From contig NZ_LFLZ01000054.1 in assembly GCF_001189845.1 (NCBI RefSeq), forward strand, positions 1-62,395: 62,395 nt of DNA, read 5' to 3'. Below are positions 25,943 to 34,843 of the stretch, piece by piece. Under the pieces are notes generated by a model that saw only the letters and a list, made by a program, of their open reading frames with translations, did no database searches and had not been told where the DNA came from. The translations under genes and the position numbers were made by a program. Every line of letters begins with the position of its first letter. The first letter of the stretch is position 1. This DNA comes from Bradyrhizobium tropiciagri (GTDB taxonomy: Bacteria; Pseudomonadota; Alphaproteobacteria; Rhizobiales; Xanthobacteraceae).

Positions 25943-27220
25943 TTAAGTGCTTGAGGTTTCGGCGCGCGCCTTCAGGTCCGGCATCTTGACGGTCTCCTTC
26001 ACGGTCGGCCGGTTGTCGAAGGCGACGACGCCGCGCTCGCCGAGCGCTCGGATCTCGTCGCGTGTGAAGCCGAGCTGTCCGAGCCATTTCTCGGTGTGCT
26101 GGCCGAGGCTCGGCGGCGGCGATGGTTCCGGATAGTCGCTCTCGAGCCGGAAGCCCGGGCGCGTGACCCGCATCGTCTGGCCGCCCGAGACCTCAGCCTT
26201 CAGGCTCTCGACGAATTTGCGGCCGACGATCTGCGCTTCGTTGAGCACCTGCGGCACGCTCAGAACGCATCCGGCTGGAACGCCCTTGGCGTTGAACAGC
26301 GTTTCCCATTCGGCGGCGGACTTGGCGGCGAGCGCGACCTCGAGCTCGCGCTTCAAGGCGACGCGGTAGTCCTTGCGTGACTGCCGCTCGCGAAACAGCG
26401 GATCGGTCTTCAGCTCCGGCCTTCCGACGATGTCGCAAAGCGCTTCGAACTGCTTCTGTTCGTTGGCTGCGATGTTGAGCGGTCCGCAGCCCGTCGCGAA
26501 CGTGCCGGAGGGGGCTGCCGTGAAATTCTCGTTGCCGATCGGCTGCGGATCGACATTGCCGTTGAGGTGGTTGGAGACTACCCACCCCATCGCGGCCAAG
26601 GTCGATTCGAGCAGCGAGACATCGATCTGCCGCCCGCGCCCGGTCTGCCGCTGTTCGACGAGGGCGGCCGTGATCGCAAAGGATGCGGTGAGGCCCGCGA
26701 TGGTGTCGGCGATCGGAAAGCCGGTGCGCAGCGGCGCGGTTTCGGCATCGCCGGTGACGCTCATGACGCCGGAAAGCCCTTGAACGATCTGATCGTAGGC
26801 CGGCCGGCCTGCCCACGGGCCGTCCTGGCCAAAGCCCGAGATCGCGCAATAGATGATGCGCGGGTTGCGCCTGGCGAGCACCTCATAGCCGAGCCCCAGC
26901 CGTTCCATGACCTTCGGCCGGAAATTCTCCAGCACCACGTCGGCCGTCTCGACGAGACGAAGGAAGATCTCCTTGCCTTCGTCGGCCTTGAAATCGATCG
27001 CGACGGACTGCTTGTCCGCGTTCACGGCGACGAACGACAGGCCCATCAAGTTCTTCGCCATTGCCGGATCGGCGCCGAGCCGGCGCGCGAGATCGCCGCC
27101 CTTGGGATTTTCGACCTTGATGACCTCGGCGCCGAGGCGTGCGAGCTGATAGCCGCAGAACGGACCGGCAAGCACGTTCGAAAGGTCGAGGATACGAATG
27201 CCGGCGAGGGGCAGTGTCAT
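25943..27220 (-). CDS. CaiB/BaiF family (class III) CoA-transferase
   Basis: The 425-residue product begins TLPLAGIRILDLSNVLAGPFCGYQLARLGAEVIKVENPKGGD, the family III N-terminus. VLENFRPKVMERLGLGYEVL and IYCAISGFGQDGPWAGRPAYDQIVQGLSG follow, and the region where the catalytic Asp lies is intact. Such enzymes move CoA between acids, for example from succinyl-CoA or acetyl-CoA. The ATG at 27220 is preferred over a longer reading to 27295 that runs into the carrier gene. It lies 28 bases downstream of the DASS carrier and 22 bases before the lyase gene, consistent with activating the imported acid. Confidence 0.9.
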   Translation of the reverse strand: MTLPLAGIRILDLSNVLAGPFCGYQLARLGAEVIKVENPKGGDLARRLGADPAMAKNLMGLSFVAVNADKQSVAIDFKADEGKEIFLRLVETADVVLENFRPKVMERLGLGYEVLARRNPRIIYCAISGFGQDGPWAGRPAYDQIVQGLSGVMSVTGDAETAPLRTGFPIADTIAGLTASFAITAALVEQRQTGRGRQIDVSLLESTLAAMGWVVSNHLNGNVDPQPIGNENFTAAPSGTFATGCGPLNIAANEQKQFEALCDIVGRPELKTDPLFRERQSRKDYRVALKRELEVALAAKSAAEWETLFNAKGVPAGCVLSVPQVLNEAQIVGRKFVESLKAEVSGGQTMRVTRPGFRLESDYPEPSPPPSLGQHTEKWLGQLGFTRDEIRALGERGVVAFDNRPTVKETVKMPDLKARAETSST

Positions 27221-27248
27221 AGGTGTTCTCCGGATGATGCTTGATTGA

Positions 27249-28706
27249 TCAGACCAGCCCGAGCCAGTGCCACCAGGTCGCGGCGCACAGGGCATAGAGC
27301 AGGCAGGCGGCGATGCAGACGATCACGCCGACGCGTGGGAAGTCCTCGACGCGGAGCCGGCCGGTGCCGTAGACGAGGATGTTCGGCAGCGTGTTGTAGA
27401 ACATCAGCAGCGGGTAACCGCCGATGATCATGCCGGCCGGCAGCGCCAGCGCGACCGGATTGACGCCTGCGGTCGTTGCCATCGCCAGGATGATCGGCAA
27501 CAGCGCAGTCGCCATGGCAGTCGTGCCGACGAACATGATGTGCATGAACTGCACGATGAACATCACGACCACGATGACGACCAGTGCCGATGCACCGGCG
27601 AGGCCAAGCGCATGGAAGATCGAATTCGCCAGCCAGTTGGCGGCGCCGGTCTTGAGCAGGATATCGCCGAGCGACACGCCGCCGCCGGCAATCAGCAGCA
27701 CCTGCCAGGACACACCCTTGTTGGCGTCGTTCCAGTCGATCACGCCGAAGTGCGGCAGGAACAGCAGGCAGGCTCCCATCAGGCACACCACCGTGGTGTC
27801 GAGCCCGGTGAGACCCTGCGTCGCCCACAGGCAGGTCACCAGCATGAACACCGCCAAGGCGCGCCATTCGGCTGACGACATCGATCCCATCGCAGCGAGA
27901 TTTTGCGAGATGCGGGCGTCGGCCTGGTCGTGGCCGGCCTTGAACTCCGGCGGAAAGACGCGCTGGATGACCCACCAGGTGAACATGGTCATCACCAGCG
28001 CCGGCGGGAATCCGTAGAGCAGCCATTCGGCATAGGTGATGGTGTGGCCGCTCATCTTGGCGACGAACTCGACCGTGACGGGATTCGGCACCGTCGCCGT
28101 CAACACGCCGGCGCCGATCGTCGCGTTGGTCATCGTGAGGGTCAGCAGCAGATTGATGGCGAATGGCGAGCGGGCTGTCGCACCGAAGATCGTCAGGATG
28201 CTGAGGCATTCCGGCAGCAGGATTGCCGTACGTGCCGTCGACGACGGAACGAGGAAGGCGAGCGCAATGTTGACCAGCGTCACGCCGAGGGTGATCCGCG
28301 TCGGCGCGCTGCCGAACCGCGCCAGGATGATGTAGGTGATGCGCTCGGCGAGCCGGGTCTTCACCATGGCGGTCGCGAGGATGAAGGCGCCGACGATCAG
28401 ATACACGGGCGAAGCGGCAAAGCCGTCGAGCGCGGTTCGAAGCGGCGCCGTTCCGCTCAGCACCGCGAGCGGCACCACCATCAGGCTGGCGATGGCCAAT
28501 GGGATCGCTTCGGTCAGATAGAGCACGAAAATCCCACCAAACAACGCCAGCGCCTTGTGTCCCTGCAAGGACAGCGTCTCCGGGGTCGGGCTTAGCCAGA
28601 TCGCGGTGGCGACGGCAATTGCGACGGGAACGCCAACCGTCTTCAGCGTGGCCTCCAACGAGCGCGGCGCGCCTTCGCTGGTCTCCGCGCGAGCGTGAGA
28701 TGACAC
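27249..28706 (-). CDS. DASS family anion transporter (SLC13-like di/tricarboxylate carrier)
   Basis: The 485-residue membrane protein has the DASS signature region SSTARTAILLPECLSI in the first half and its counterpart in GGYPLLMFYNTLPNILVYGTG in the second, with about 11-13 hydrophobic segments. These carriers import succinate, malate, citrate or related anions, usually with sodium. It is the first gene of a four-gene operon (carrier, CoA-transferase III, citryl-CoA-lyase-like, amidohydrolase). The shared 33-bp element lies 100 bases upstream of its ATG. Confidence 0.88.
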   Translation of the reverse strand: MSSHARAETSEGAPRSLEATLKTVGVPVAIAVATAIWLSPTPETLSLQGHKALALFGGIFVLYLTEAIPLAIASLMVVPLAVLSGTAPLRTALDGFAASPVYLIVGAFILATAMVKTRLAERITYIILARFGSAPTRITLGVTLVNIALAFLVPSSTARTAILLPECLSILTIFGATARSPFAINLLLTLTMTNATIGAGVLTATVPNPVTVEFVAKMSGHTITYAEWLLYGFPPALVMTMFTWWVIQRVFPPEFKAGHDQADARISQNLAAMGSMSSAEWRALAVFMLVTCLWATQGLTGLDTTVVCLMGACLLFLPHFGVIDWNDANKGVSWQVLLIAGGGVSLGDILLKTGAANWLANSIFHALGLAGASALVVIVVVMFIVQFMHIMFVGTTAMATALLPIILAMATTAGVNPVALALPAGMIIGGYPLLMFYNTLPNILVYGTGRLRVEDFPRVGVIVCIAACLLYALCAATWWHWLGLV

Positions 28707-28805
28707 GTGTTTTCTCCCTGTCGAAGCATGCGGCGATGGATCGGTGCCATCACGGATTTTGATTTTGTGCTTCGCGACGGGATTAGCCCGCGGGTCGAAC
28801 CAGCG

Positions 28806-28838
28806 TCCAATTGCAAGTTTTCAGGAGACGATAACCGG
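28806..28838. promoter_or_regulatory. Shared upstream element, copy 2 (LysR site candidate)
   Basis: This copy is 27/33 identical to 23047-23079, in the same orientation relative to the minus-strand gene it precedes. It lies 100 bases upstream of the DASS carrier start. The rest of the 28707-28931 interval has no gene. Confidence 0.65.
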
Positions 28839-28931
28839 CGGGAATGTGCGCGACCGGGCGCGACCCCCGCCCTTGCAATCAGGCGTCCGGTTGCGGCGAC
28901 GTCAGCCCGACGGAAGACGGTGGCCGGTGGA

Positions 28932-29960
28932 TCAGCGATCGGCAGTGAGCTGCCGGCGATACCGCTCGGCGTCCCAGTTCAGCAGCGCGTGCTCATTCTC
29001 CGCCGTCAGATAGTTGACCTGTGCGGTCAGGGGCAATCGGCAGGTGACCAGAGCGAGACAGCTCAGCATGGCTTCGGCGCCATCGCTCGCGTCCTCGCGA
29101 ATGAGGCTGCCGACATCCGGAATGAGAAGCGCAACCGGCGGCGGCAGGCCGTTCGCGATGATCTGCGCGGTCATGACGCTCAGGCTCTCGTGACGCTCCA
29201 GGACTGGCAGGCCAGGGCCAAGGAAGACGACGTGATCGGGATAGAGCGAGCCGCTGGTCGCGACCGCGCGGCTGTAGCGGTCGGTGGCAATGTCGTGGCT
29301 GCGCGGATCCCGCGGCAGTCGATAGGTCGTGCCGACGCTGATCGTCCGGAGTGCGTCACGATCCGCAGCCGGCGCGTGACGCTGCTCCAGCGTCAGGCGT
29401 TGCTCGACGTCGGCCACCAGCGCCTCCGCCGCGTCGCAGGTGGCAGCGCCGACCACCAGGCCGTGATTGCCGAGGATCAGGACGTCGACGGCATCCTCCG
29501 CGATCGCCTGGCTGACCGCGCGCGCGAGCGGCAGCCCCGGATGGTGATAGTCGAGATAGCGCCAGGCCATCCCATCCAATCGCCGGGCAAACTCGTCGCG
29601 CGCATCGGTGCGCACCGCCCATGCGATGGTGTTGACCGAATGCACATGCAGCACGATCCGGTGCGGCATCAACGCATGCAGCGAGGTCTCGATCGAGGCG
29701 CGCAGCGTCGTTCCGGCATTCGGCGCGAGCGGCACGCGCTCGTCACCTTGCGTCAGCGCCGCGCGTGCCGCCGACAATGCGACCGGCACGAAAATCTCCT
29801 TGTCCTCGGCATCGGCGAGCCAGGTGCCTGATGCTTTCACCCACAGCACGTCGCCATCCTTCATAGACGAATTGCCGCCGGCGCCTTGCACCAGCAGGAT
29901 ATTCCGGCCGACGCGTGCCGACATGCAGCGCAGTCCGTTCAGCGTTTGAGGCGGTCGCAT
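28932..29960 (-). CDS. Class II aldolase/adducin family protein
   Basis: The 342-residue protein has the class II aldolase fold. It shows GAGGNSSMKDGDVLWVKASGTWLADA near the N-terminus, zinc ligands His-x-His in VLHVHSVNTIAWAV, and a third His in LGNHGLVVG. It resembles the aldolase half of rhamnulose-1-phosphate aldolase/dehydrogenase proteins and is longer than the 215-240-residue fuculose aldolases. It would split a phosphorylated sugar or act on a related hydroxy-acid. It follows the HAD gene by 8 bases in a kinase-phosphatase-aldolase unit divergent from the SorC regulator. Confidence 0.85.
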   Translation of the reverse strand: MRPPQTLNGLRCMSARVGRNILLVQGAGGNSSMKDGDVLWVKASGTWLADAEDKEIFVPVALSAARAALTQGDERVPLAPNAGTTLRASIETSLHALMPHRIVLHVHSVNTIAWAVRTDARDEFARRLDGMAWRYLDYHHPGLPLARAVSQAIAEDAVDVLILGNHGLVVGAATCDAAEALVADVEQRLTLEQRHAPAADRDALRTISVGTTYRLPRDPRSHDIATDRYSRAVATSGSLYPDHVVFLGPGLPVLERHESLSVMTAQIIANGLPPPVALLIPDVGSLIREDASDGAEAMLSCLALVTCRLPLTAQVNYLTAENEHALLNWDAERYRRQLTADR

Positions 29961-29968
29961 CTCGGCTC

Positions 29969-30838
29969 TCACCAAATCAGATGGTCCATCGTCCAATGCG
30001 GCATCCGCGCCGCGGCGCCGGCCGCGGTCTTGATCGCCTGCGGCAGATCGCGCGCCTGCGCAAGCGTCGCACGGTGTGCGCCGGAGCCGATCAAGAGGGT
30101 CAGCATGCCGGCGGCGCGTCCACCGGCAATATCGTGATCGAGGGAGTCGCCGATGACGAGGATCCGTTCCGGCGGTGGATGTCCCAGTTGATCGCGCGCG
30201 GCGGCGAACATCGGCGGATACGGTTTGCCGACGAACAGTACCGTGCCGCCGAGCGATTGGTAGAACGCGGCGAGCGCGCCGGGCGCAGGGATCAGGCCCG
30301 CGGCGCCGAACATCACGAGGTCCGGATTGGCACACAGCATCGGCAGCCGACGTGACGCCGCGGTCGTGAGCTGCGCACGCCAGCGCTCGGGATCGGCTGC
30401 GTCATCGTCGAGCCCGCCGAGCAGGATGAAATCAGCTTCGCGGATGTCCGAAGCCATCACAAGGTCGGTGCCGTCGATGATCGAGCGGTCCGCATCGCGC
30501 GAGATCAGGAAGCAGGCGCGTCCGAGTTCTGCGAACGGCGCCTGCTCGCGCGCATGCAGGCCGCGCCAGGTGACCTCGCCCGAGGATAAAACGCCGTCAT
30601 ACGCCTCGGGCGGCAGGCCGAGCGCGGCAAGGCGCCGCTCGTTGCTGCCGGCGCGCTTGCCGGAATTGGAGAGGATCAGGATCCGCTTGCCGGCCTCGCG
30701 CAACCGCGCCACGCAGTCCAGCGCCGCGGGGAACACCGCGAGCCCCTCGTGCAGCGTGCCCCATTGATCGAGCAGCACATGATCGAAGCGGTCGGCGATG
30801 AGGTGAAGGCCGGCGATCGCGGTCGCATCGGCCTTCAT
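29969..30838 (-). CDS. HAD superfamily hydrolase, subfamily IIA
   Basis: The 289-residue protein has HAD motif I LLDQWGTLHEG (nucleophile Asp, with Trp two residues later instead of the usual second Asp), motif II ILSNSGKR, and motif IV in LVIGDSLDHDIAGGRAAGM. The cap sits between motifs II and III as in NagD-like HAD-IIA proteins. Replacement of the general acid/base Asp is seen in some members and may lower or alter phosphatase activity. The ATG overlaps the kinase stop (ATGA). In a sugar-kinase operon it could remove dead-end phosphates or make the free product. Confidence 0.83.
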   Translation of the reverse strand: MKADATAIAGLHLIADRFDHVLLDQWGTLHEGLAVFPAALDCVARLREAGKRILILSNSGKRAGSNERRLAALGLPPEAYDGVLSSGEVTWRGLHAREQAPFAELGRACFLISRDADRSIIDGTDLVMASDIREADFILLGGLDDDAADPERWRAQLTTAASRRLPMLCANPDLVMFGAAGLIPAPGALAAFYQSLGGTVLFVGKPYPPMFAAARDQLGHPPPERILVIGDSLDHDIAGGRAAGMLTLLIGSGAHRATLAQARDLPQAIKTAAGAAARMPHWTMDHLIW

Positions 30839-32115
30839 GGCGGACCTCCGTTCAGCGCGAGCAGTGCGGCGCCGTAGCTTGCTTCGGTCTGCTCGGCGAC
30901 CGAGACGGGAACACCGAGCACGCGATGTCTGATTCTGGTCCATGCATCGTTCTTGGCGCCGCCGCCGATGCCGACGACGCGGCGCAGGCGCGGTGCGCCG
31001 AGCCGTGCCAGCTGCCGGTAGGCGAGGGCTTCGACCGAGGCGATGCCTTCGAGCAGGCCCTGGAAGAAGCGGCAATCTTCCGCCGGGCGCGGCGTGATCC
31101 GCGCGGCCAGCGCGGGATCCGCGATCGGGAAGCGCTCGCCGGGCTTCGGCAGCGGATAGTAGTCGAGCCCGGTCGGTGCATCCGGCACCACTTGCGGTGT
31201 CAGCCGCTCCATCTCGTCGGCGGTGAAATGCAGCAGCAGCGCGGCGCCGCCGGAGTTCGAGGCGCCGCCGGCAAGCCAGCGCTCGCCGAGCCGATGCGAA
31301 TAGACGCCCTGATCGGCCGCGAAGATCGGCTGGGTCGCGAGCTGCTTCACCACCAGCGTGGTGCCGAGCGAGGTGACGGCATCGCCCGGCTGGTCGGCCC
31401 GGGTCGCGATGAAGGCGGCAACGCCATCGGTGGTGCCGGCCGCGACGTGGGCCGTGGCGGGCAACCCGAGCGAACGCGCGATCTGCGGATCCAGCTCGGA
31501 AAATGGCGTTCCCGGCACCAGCACTTCGGGAAGCAGATCGTCGCGCACGCCGAGCTGGTCAAGCCAGGACGGCCAGGCGCGCGCGACCGGGTCGTAGCCG
31601 AGCTTCAGGGCGTTGTTCTCATCGCTGATGCCATGATGGTTCGCGAGCCGCCCCGCGATCCAGTCCGCCTGGTGCACCGCGTGGCGCGCATCGCCGACAT
31701 AGCCGTCATTCTGCAGATAGAGCAGCTTGGCGAGCGCGCTGCTCGCGCCATGCGCGCCGCTTTCAAGCGGTGCGATCGCCGCGACGCGCGCGGCCTCATG
31801 GGTGGCGCGCGCGTCGTTGTACATCAGCCCAGGCGAGCAGGGGCGGCCGGCCGCATCGACCAGCAGCAGCGTGCCTGATGTGCCGTCGACGACGATGCGC
31901 GTGACATCGCCAAGAGGAACAGTCTCGCCGAGCTTGCGGATCGCGGCCATCGCGGCCTGCCACCAGAACTCCGGGTTCTGGTCGATGGCGTTGCCGTCGA
32001 CGCGTGGCGCTGGCAGCGCGATCGAAGCGAAGCCGCGGATGCCGGCCTGCGGATCGATCGCACAGGCGCGGACGCCGCCGGTTCCGACATCGATGCCGAG
32101 ATACAAGCCTCCCAT
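30835..32115 (-). CDS. FGGY-family carbohydrate kinase
   Basis: The 426-residue product opens with the phosphate-1 motif LYLGIDVGTGGVRACAID and has the actin-like ATPase elements VDGTSGTLLLVD, SLGTTLVVK and GGGAKNDAWTRI. It is shorter than 490-530-residue glycerol or xylulose kinases. It would phosphorylate a polyol, ketose or sugar acid. It is divergent from the SorC regulator and heads the kinase-HAD-aldolase unit, while a second FGGY kinase is in the plus-strand operon. Confidence 0.88.
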   Translation of the reverse strand: MGGLYLGIDVGTGGVRACAIDPQAGIRGFASIALPAPRVDGNAIDQNPEFWWQAAMAAIRKLGETVPLGDVTRIVVDGTSGTLLLVDAAGRPCSPGLMYNDARATHEAARVAAIAPLESGAHGASSALAKLLYLQNDGYVGDARHAVHQADWIAGRLANHHGISDENNALKLGYDPVARAWPSWLDQLGVRDDLLPEVLVPGTPFSELDPQIARSLGLPATAHVAAGTTDGVAAFIATRADQPGDAVTSLGTTLVVKQLATQPIFAADQGVYSHRLGERWLAGGASNSGGAALLLHFTADEMERLTPQVVPDAPTGLDYYPLPKPGERFPIADPALAARITPRPAEDCRFFQGLLEGIASVEALAYRQLARLGAPRLRRVVGIGGGAKNDAWTRIRHRVLGVPVSVAEQTEASYGAALLALNGGPP

Positions 32116-32199
32116 CCGACCTCACCGCTCTCTCGTGCCCGCGCGTTGACGTTGGTTGCGCTGCAGCACGTTTAGGGGATTGACGCCCCGTTCGGCCTC

Positions 32200-32234
32200 T
32201 GCAATTTTTTGCAGGGCGTGAAGAATTTTGCAAG
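32200..32234. promoter_or_regulatory. Candidate SorC-regulator operator
   Basis: The near-palindrome TGCAATTTTTTGCA (32200-32213) is followed 10 bases later by AATTTTGCAAG (32224-32234), so TTTTGCA recurs in direct orientation. The cluster sits 16 bases upstream of the SorC-family start codon and 85 bases upstream of the divergent kinase start, in an otherwise GC-rich spacer. It is well placed to control both directions. Confidence 0.55.
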
Positions 32235-32249
32235 CGGACTTTTCCGGAC

Positions 32250-33266
32250 ATGGCCACATCGCCCGACAGGCTGCCGACGATCGACGGCGAGGCGTCGCTC
32301 GCGACCCGCGCGGCGTGGCTGTATTTCGCGGCGGGGCTGACGCAGTCGGAGGTCGCCGACCGTCTCAACATCCAGAGCACCAAGGCGCACCGCCTGATCG
32401 CGCGCGCCAGCCGCGAGGGCATGATCCGCGTCTTCGTCGAGGGGCCGGTCGCCGAATGCGTCGCGCTGGAGAACGATCTCACGCAGCGCTTCGGGCTTTC
32501 GTTCTGCCGCGTCGCGCCCGATCTCGGCGAGAGCGATCTGCCGCTCAAGGCGCTGGCGCTGGAAGGCGCGAGCTTCCTACGTCAGATCCTGGAGCGCGGC
32601 GACGACAAGGTGATCGGCGTCGGTCATGGCCGCACGCTCGCCGCCGTGGTCGAGCAGATGCCGCAGACGCCGGCGCGCGACGCGCAATTCGTGTCGCTGC
32701 TCGGCGGACTGACGCGGAAATTTGCCGCCAATCCGTTCGATGTGATTCATCGCCTCGCCGAGCGCACCGGCGCCGAAGCCTATCTGCTGCCGGTGCCGGT
32801 GTTCGCCAATTCGGTCGCTGATCGCGCGGTCCTGATGCAGCAATTCGGCATCGCCGATGTGTTCGCGCTGGCGCGCAAGGCCTCGCTGCTGTTCGTTGGT
32901 ATCGGCCAGGTCAGCCATGACGGCTTTCTGGTGGCGAGCGGCATGATCAAGCCGGACGAGGTCGCCGAGCTGAAGCGCGTCGGCGCCTGCGCCGATCTGC
33001 TCGGACATTTCTTCAGCGCCGACGGAACGGTGCTGGACACTGATCTGTCGGCCCGCGCCACCTCCATGAGCATGGCCGATCTCAGGAAGCACCGCATCGT
33101 CGCCATCGCCGGCGGTCCGGCCAAGGTGACCGCACTGCGCGGGGTGCTGCGCAGCGGCGTACTGCACGGCCTCATCATCGACGAAGCGACCGCAAAGGCG
33201 CTCGCCACCGACAAGCCGGAGACCACATCCGGCAAGACAAGAAGCAAGACCCGGAAGGACAAATAA
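32250..33266 (+). CDS. SorC/DeoR-type sugar-binding transcriptional regulator
   Basis: The 338-residue protein has an N-terminal helix-turn-helix, AAWLYFAAGLTQSEVADRLNIQSTKAHRLIARA, typical of SorC regulators. The sugar-binding domain contains GVGHGRTLAAVVEQM, GVLRSGVLHGLIIDEATAKAL and an intact phosphosugar pocket. The family includes EryD of erythritol operons and LsrR. Its gene lies between two divergent polyol units and is probably co-transcribed with the ABC importer genes. The last 15 residues are Lys/Arg/Thr-rich. Confidence 0.9.
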   Translation: MATSPDRLPTIDGEASLATRAAWLYFAAGLTQSEVADRLNIQSTKAHRLIARASREGMIRVFVEGPVAECVALENDLTQRFGLSFCRVAPDLGESDLPLKALALEGASFLRQILERGDDKVIGVGHGRTLAAVVEQMPQTPARDAQFVSLLGGLTRKFAANPFDVIHRLAERTGAEAYLLPVPVFANSVADRAVLMQQFGIADVFALARKASLLFVGIGQVSHDGFLVASGMIKPDEVAELKRVGACADLLGHFFSADGTVLDTDLSARATSMSMADLRKHRIVAIAGGPAKVTALRGVLRSGVLHGLIIDEATAKALATDKPETTSGKTRSKTRKDK

Positions 33267-33294
33267 AACAAGCGTCAACAAGGAGAGGAAATAC

Positions 33295-34732
33295 ATGTTC
33301 GATCGCGAGAAGAATCTGTTCGACTCCTACGCTGCCAAACGCATCAGCCGCCGCGATCTCCTCGACGGCGCCGCCAAGCTCGGCATCGCCGGCCTTGCCG
33401 CAAACGCCGCCTTCGCCTCCTCGATGTCGAAGGCGATGGCCGCGGACTTCAACTGGAAGGCGCAGAGCGGCAAGAGCGTCAAGCTGCTGCTCAACAAGCA
33501 CCCTTATGTCGATGCGATGATCGGCGACGTCGAGGCGTTCAAGACGCTGACCGGCATGAACGTCACCTACGATATCTTCCCGGAGGACGTCTATTTCGAC
33601 AAGGTGACGGCGGCGCTGTCGTCGAAGTCGGACCAGTACGATGCCTTCATGACCGGCGCCTACATGACCTGGACCTATGGTCCGGCGGGCTGGATCGAGG
33701 ACCTCAACACCTACATCAAGGATCCGGCCAAGACCAATCCGGCGTTCGCCTGGGACGACGTGCTGCCGGGCCTGCGTGCCTCCACCGCGTGGGACGGCGT
33801 CGCCGGATCTGAGCTCGGCTCCGGCAAGGCCAAGCAGTGGTGTATCCCGTGGGGCTATGAGCTCAACAACATCACCTACAACCGCAACGTCTTCGACAAG
33901 GTCGGCGTCAAGCCGCCGAAGAACCTCGACGAGATGCTGGAGGTCGCGGCCAAGATCACCAAGGACGCCGGCGGTCCCTACGGCGTCGGCGTGCGCGGCT
34001 CGCGCTCCTGGGCGACCATCCATCCGGGCTTCCTGTCGGCCTATTCGAATTTCGGCCAGAAGGACTTCGTGATGGAGGGCGGCAAGCTGAAGGCCGCGAT
34101 GAACACCAAGGCCTCGAAGGAATTCCACGACAAGTGGGTCAAGATGATCCAGACCTCGGCCGAAGAACTGGTCGACCTACACCTGGTACCAGGTCGGCAC
34201 CGATCTCGGCGCCGGCGCCTCCGGCATGATCTTCGATGCCGACATCCTTGGCTACTTCATGAACGGCGGCGACAACAAGGAGAAGGGGCATCTCGGCTAC
34301 GCGCCGTTCGCCGCCAATCCGGCGGCCAAGGCGCCGACCCCGAATGTCTGGATCTGGTCGCTCGCGATGTCGACCTTCTCCAAGCAGAAGGACGCCGCAT
34401 GGCTGTTCATGCAATGGGCGGCATCCGTCGAGCATGACCTGTTCGGCGCGCGCAAGATGGACTTCGTCAATCCGGTGCGCACCTCGGTGTGGAAGGACAG
34501 CGAGTTCCGCGACCGCATCGCGAAGTCCTATCCCGGCTATCTCGATCAGCACGACATGTCGTCGCCCGGCGCCAAGATCTACTTCACGGCGCAGCCGCTG
34601 TTCTTCGACCTGACGACGGAATGGGCCGCCTCGCTGCAGAAGATGGTGGCGAAGGAGGTCAGCGTCGACGAAGGGCTCGACAAGCTCGCCGACAGCATCA
34701 ACCGCCAGCTCAAGCAGGCCGGTCTCGGCTGA
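33295..34732 (+). pseudogene. ABC sugar/polyol transporter substrate-binding protein, frameshifted
   Basis: The frame from the ATG at 33295 encodes a Tat-type leader (ISRRDLLDGAAKLGIAGLAA) and the N-terminal two thirds of an extracellular binding protein. At about 34157-34163 the reading frame breaks. The product continues in another frame as STYTWYQVGTDLGAGASGMI to QLKQAGLG at 34732. The joined protein would be about 479 residues. Restoring two bases in the GGCC stretch (as GGGCCC) gives a plausible SGPKNWSTYTW junction. Everything downstream of the break still codes well, so the lesion is recent or a sequence error. The gene is first in the polyol ABC importer. Confidence 0.8.
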
Positions 34733-34774
34733 CGGGTCGACTGTGCGGTGCTTGATCCCCCGCACCGCACCCAT

Positions 34775-34811
34775 CCGCCGGCTCGGAGCCTTGTCCCATC
34801 CGAGCCGGCGG
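34775..34811. promoter_or_regulatory. Intercistronic stem-loop
   Basis: CCGCCGGCTCGGA (34775-34787) and TCCGAGCCGGCGG (34799-34811) form a perfect 13-bp stem with an 11-base loop. No U-run follows. It lies between the binding-protein gene and the first permease gene. In ABC importer operons such hairpins often protect the upstream mRNA and lower permease expression relative to the binding protein. Confidence 0.75.
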
Positions 34812-34843
34812 CGTTTGCCAGCGGAACGCGATCTCTTATCATC

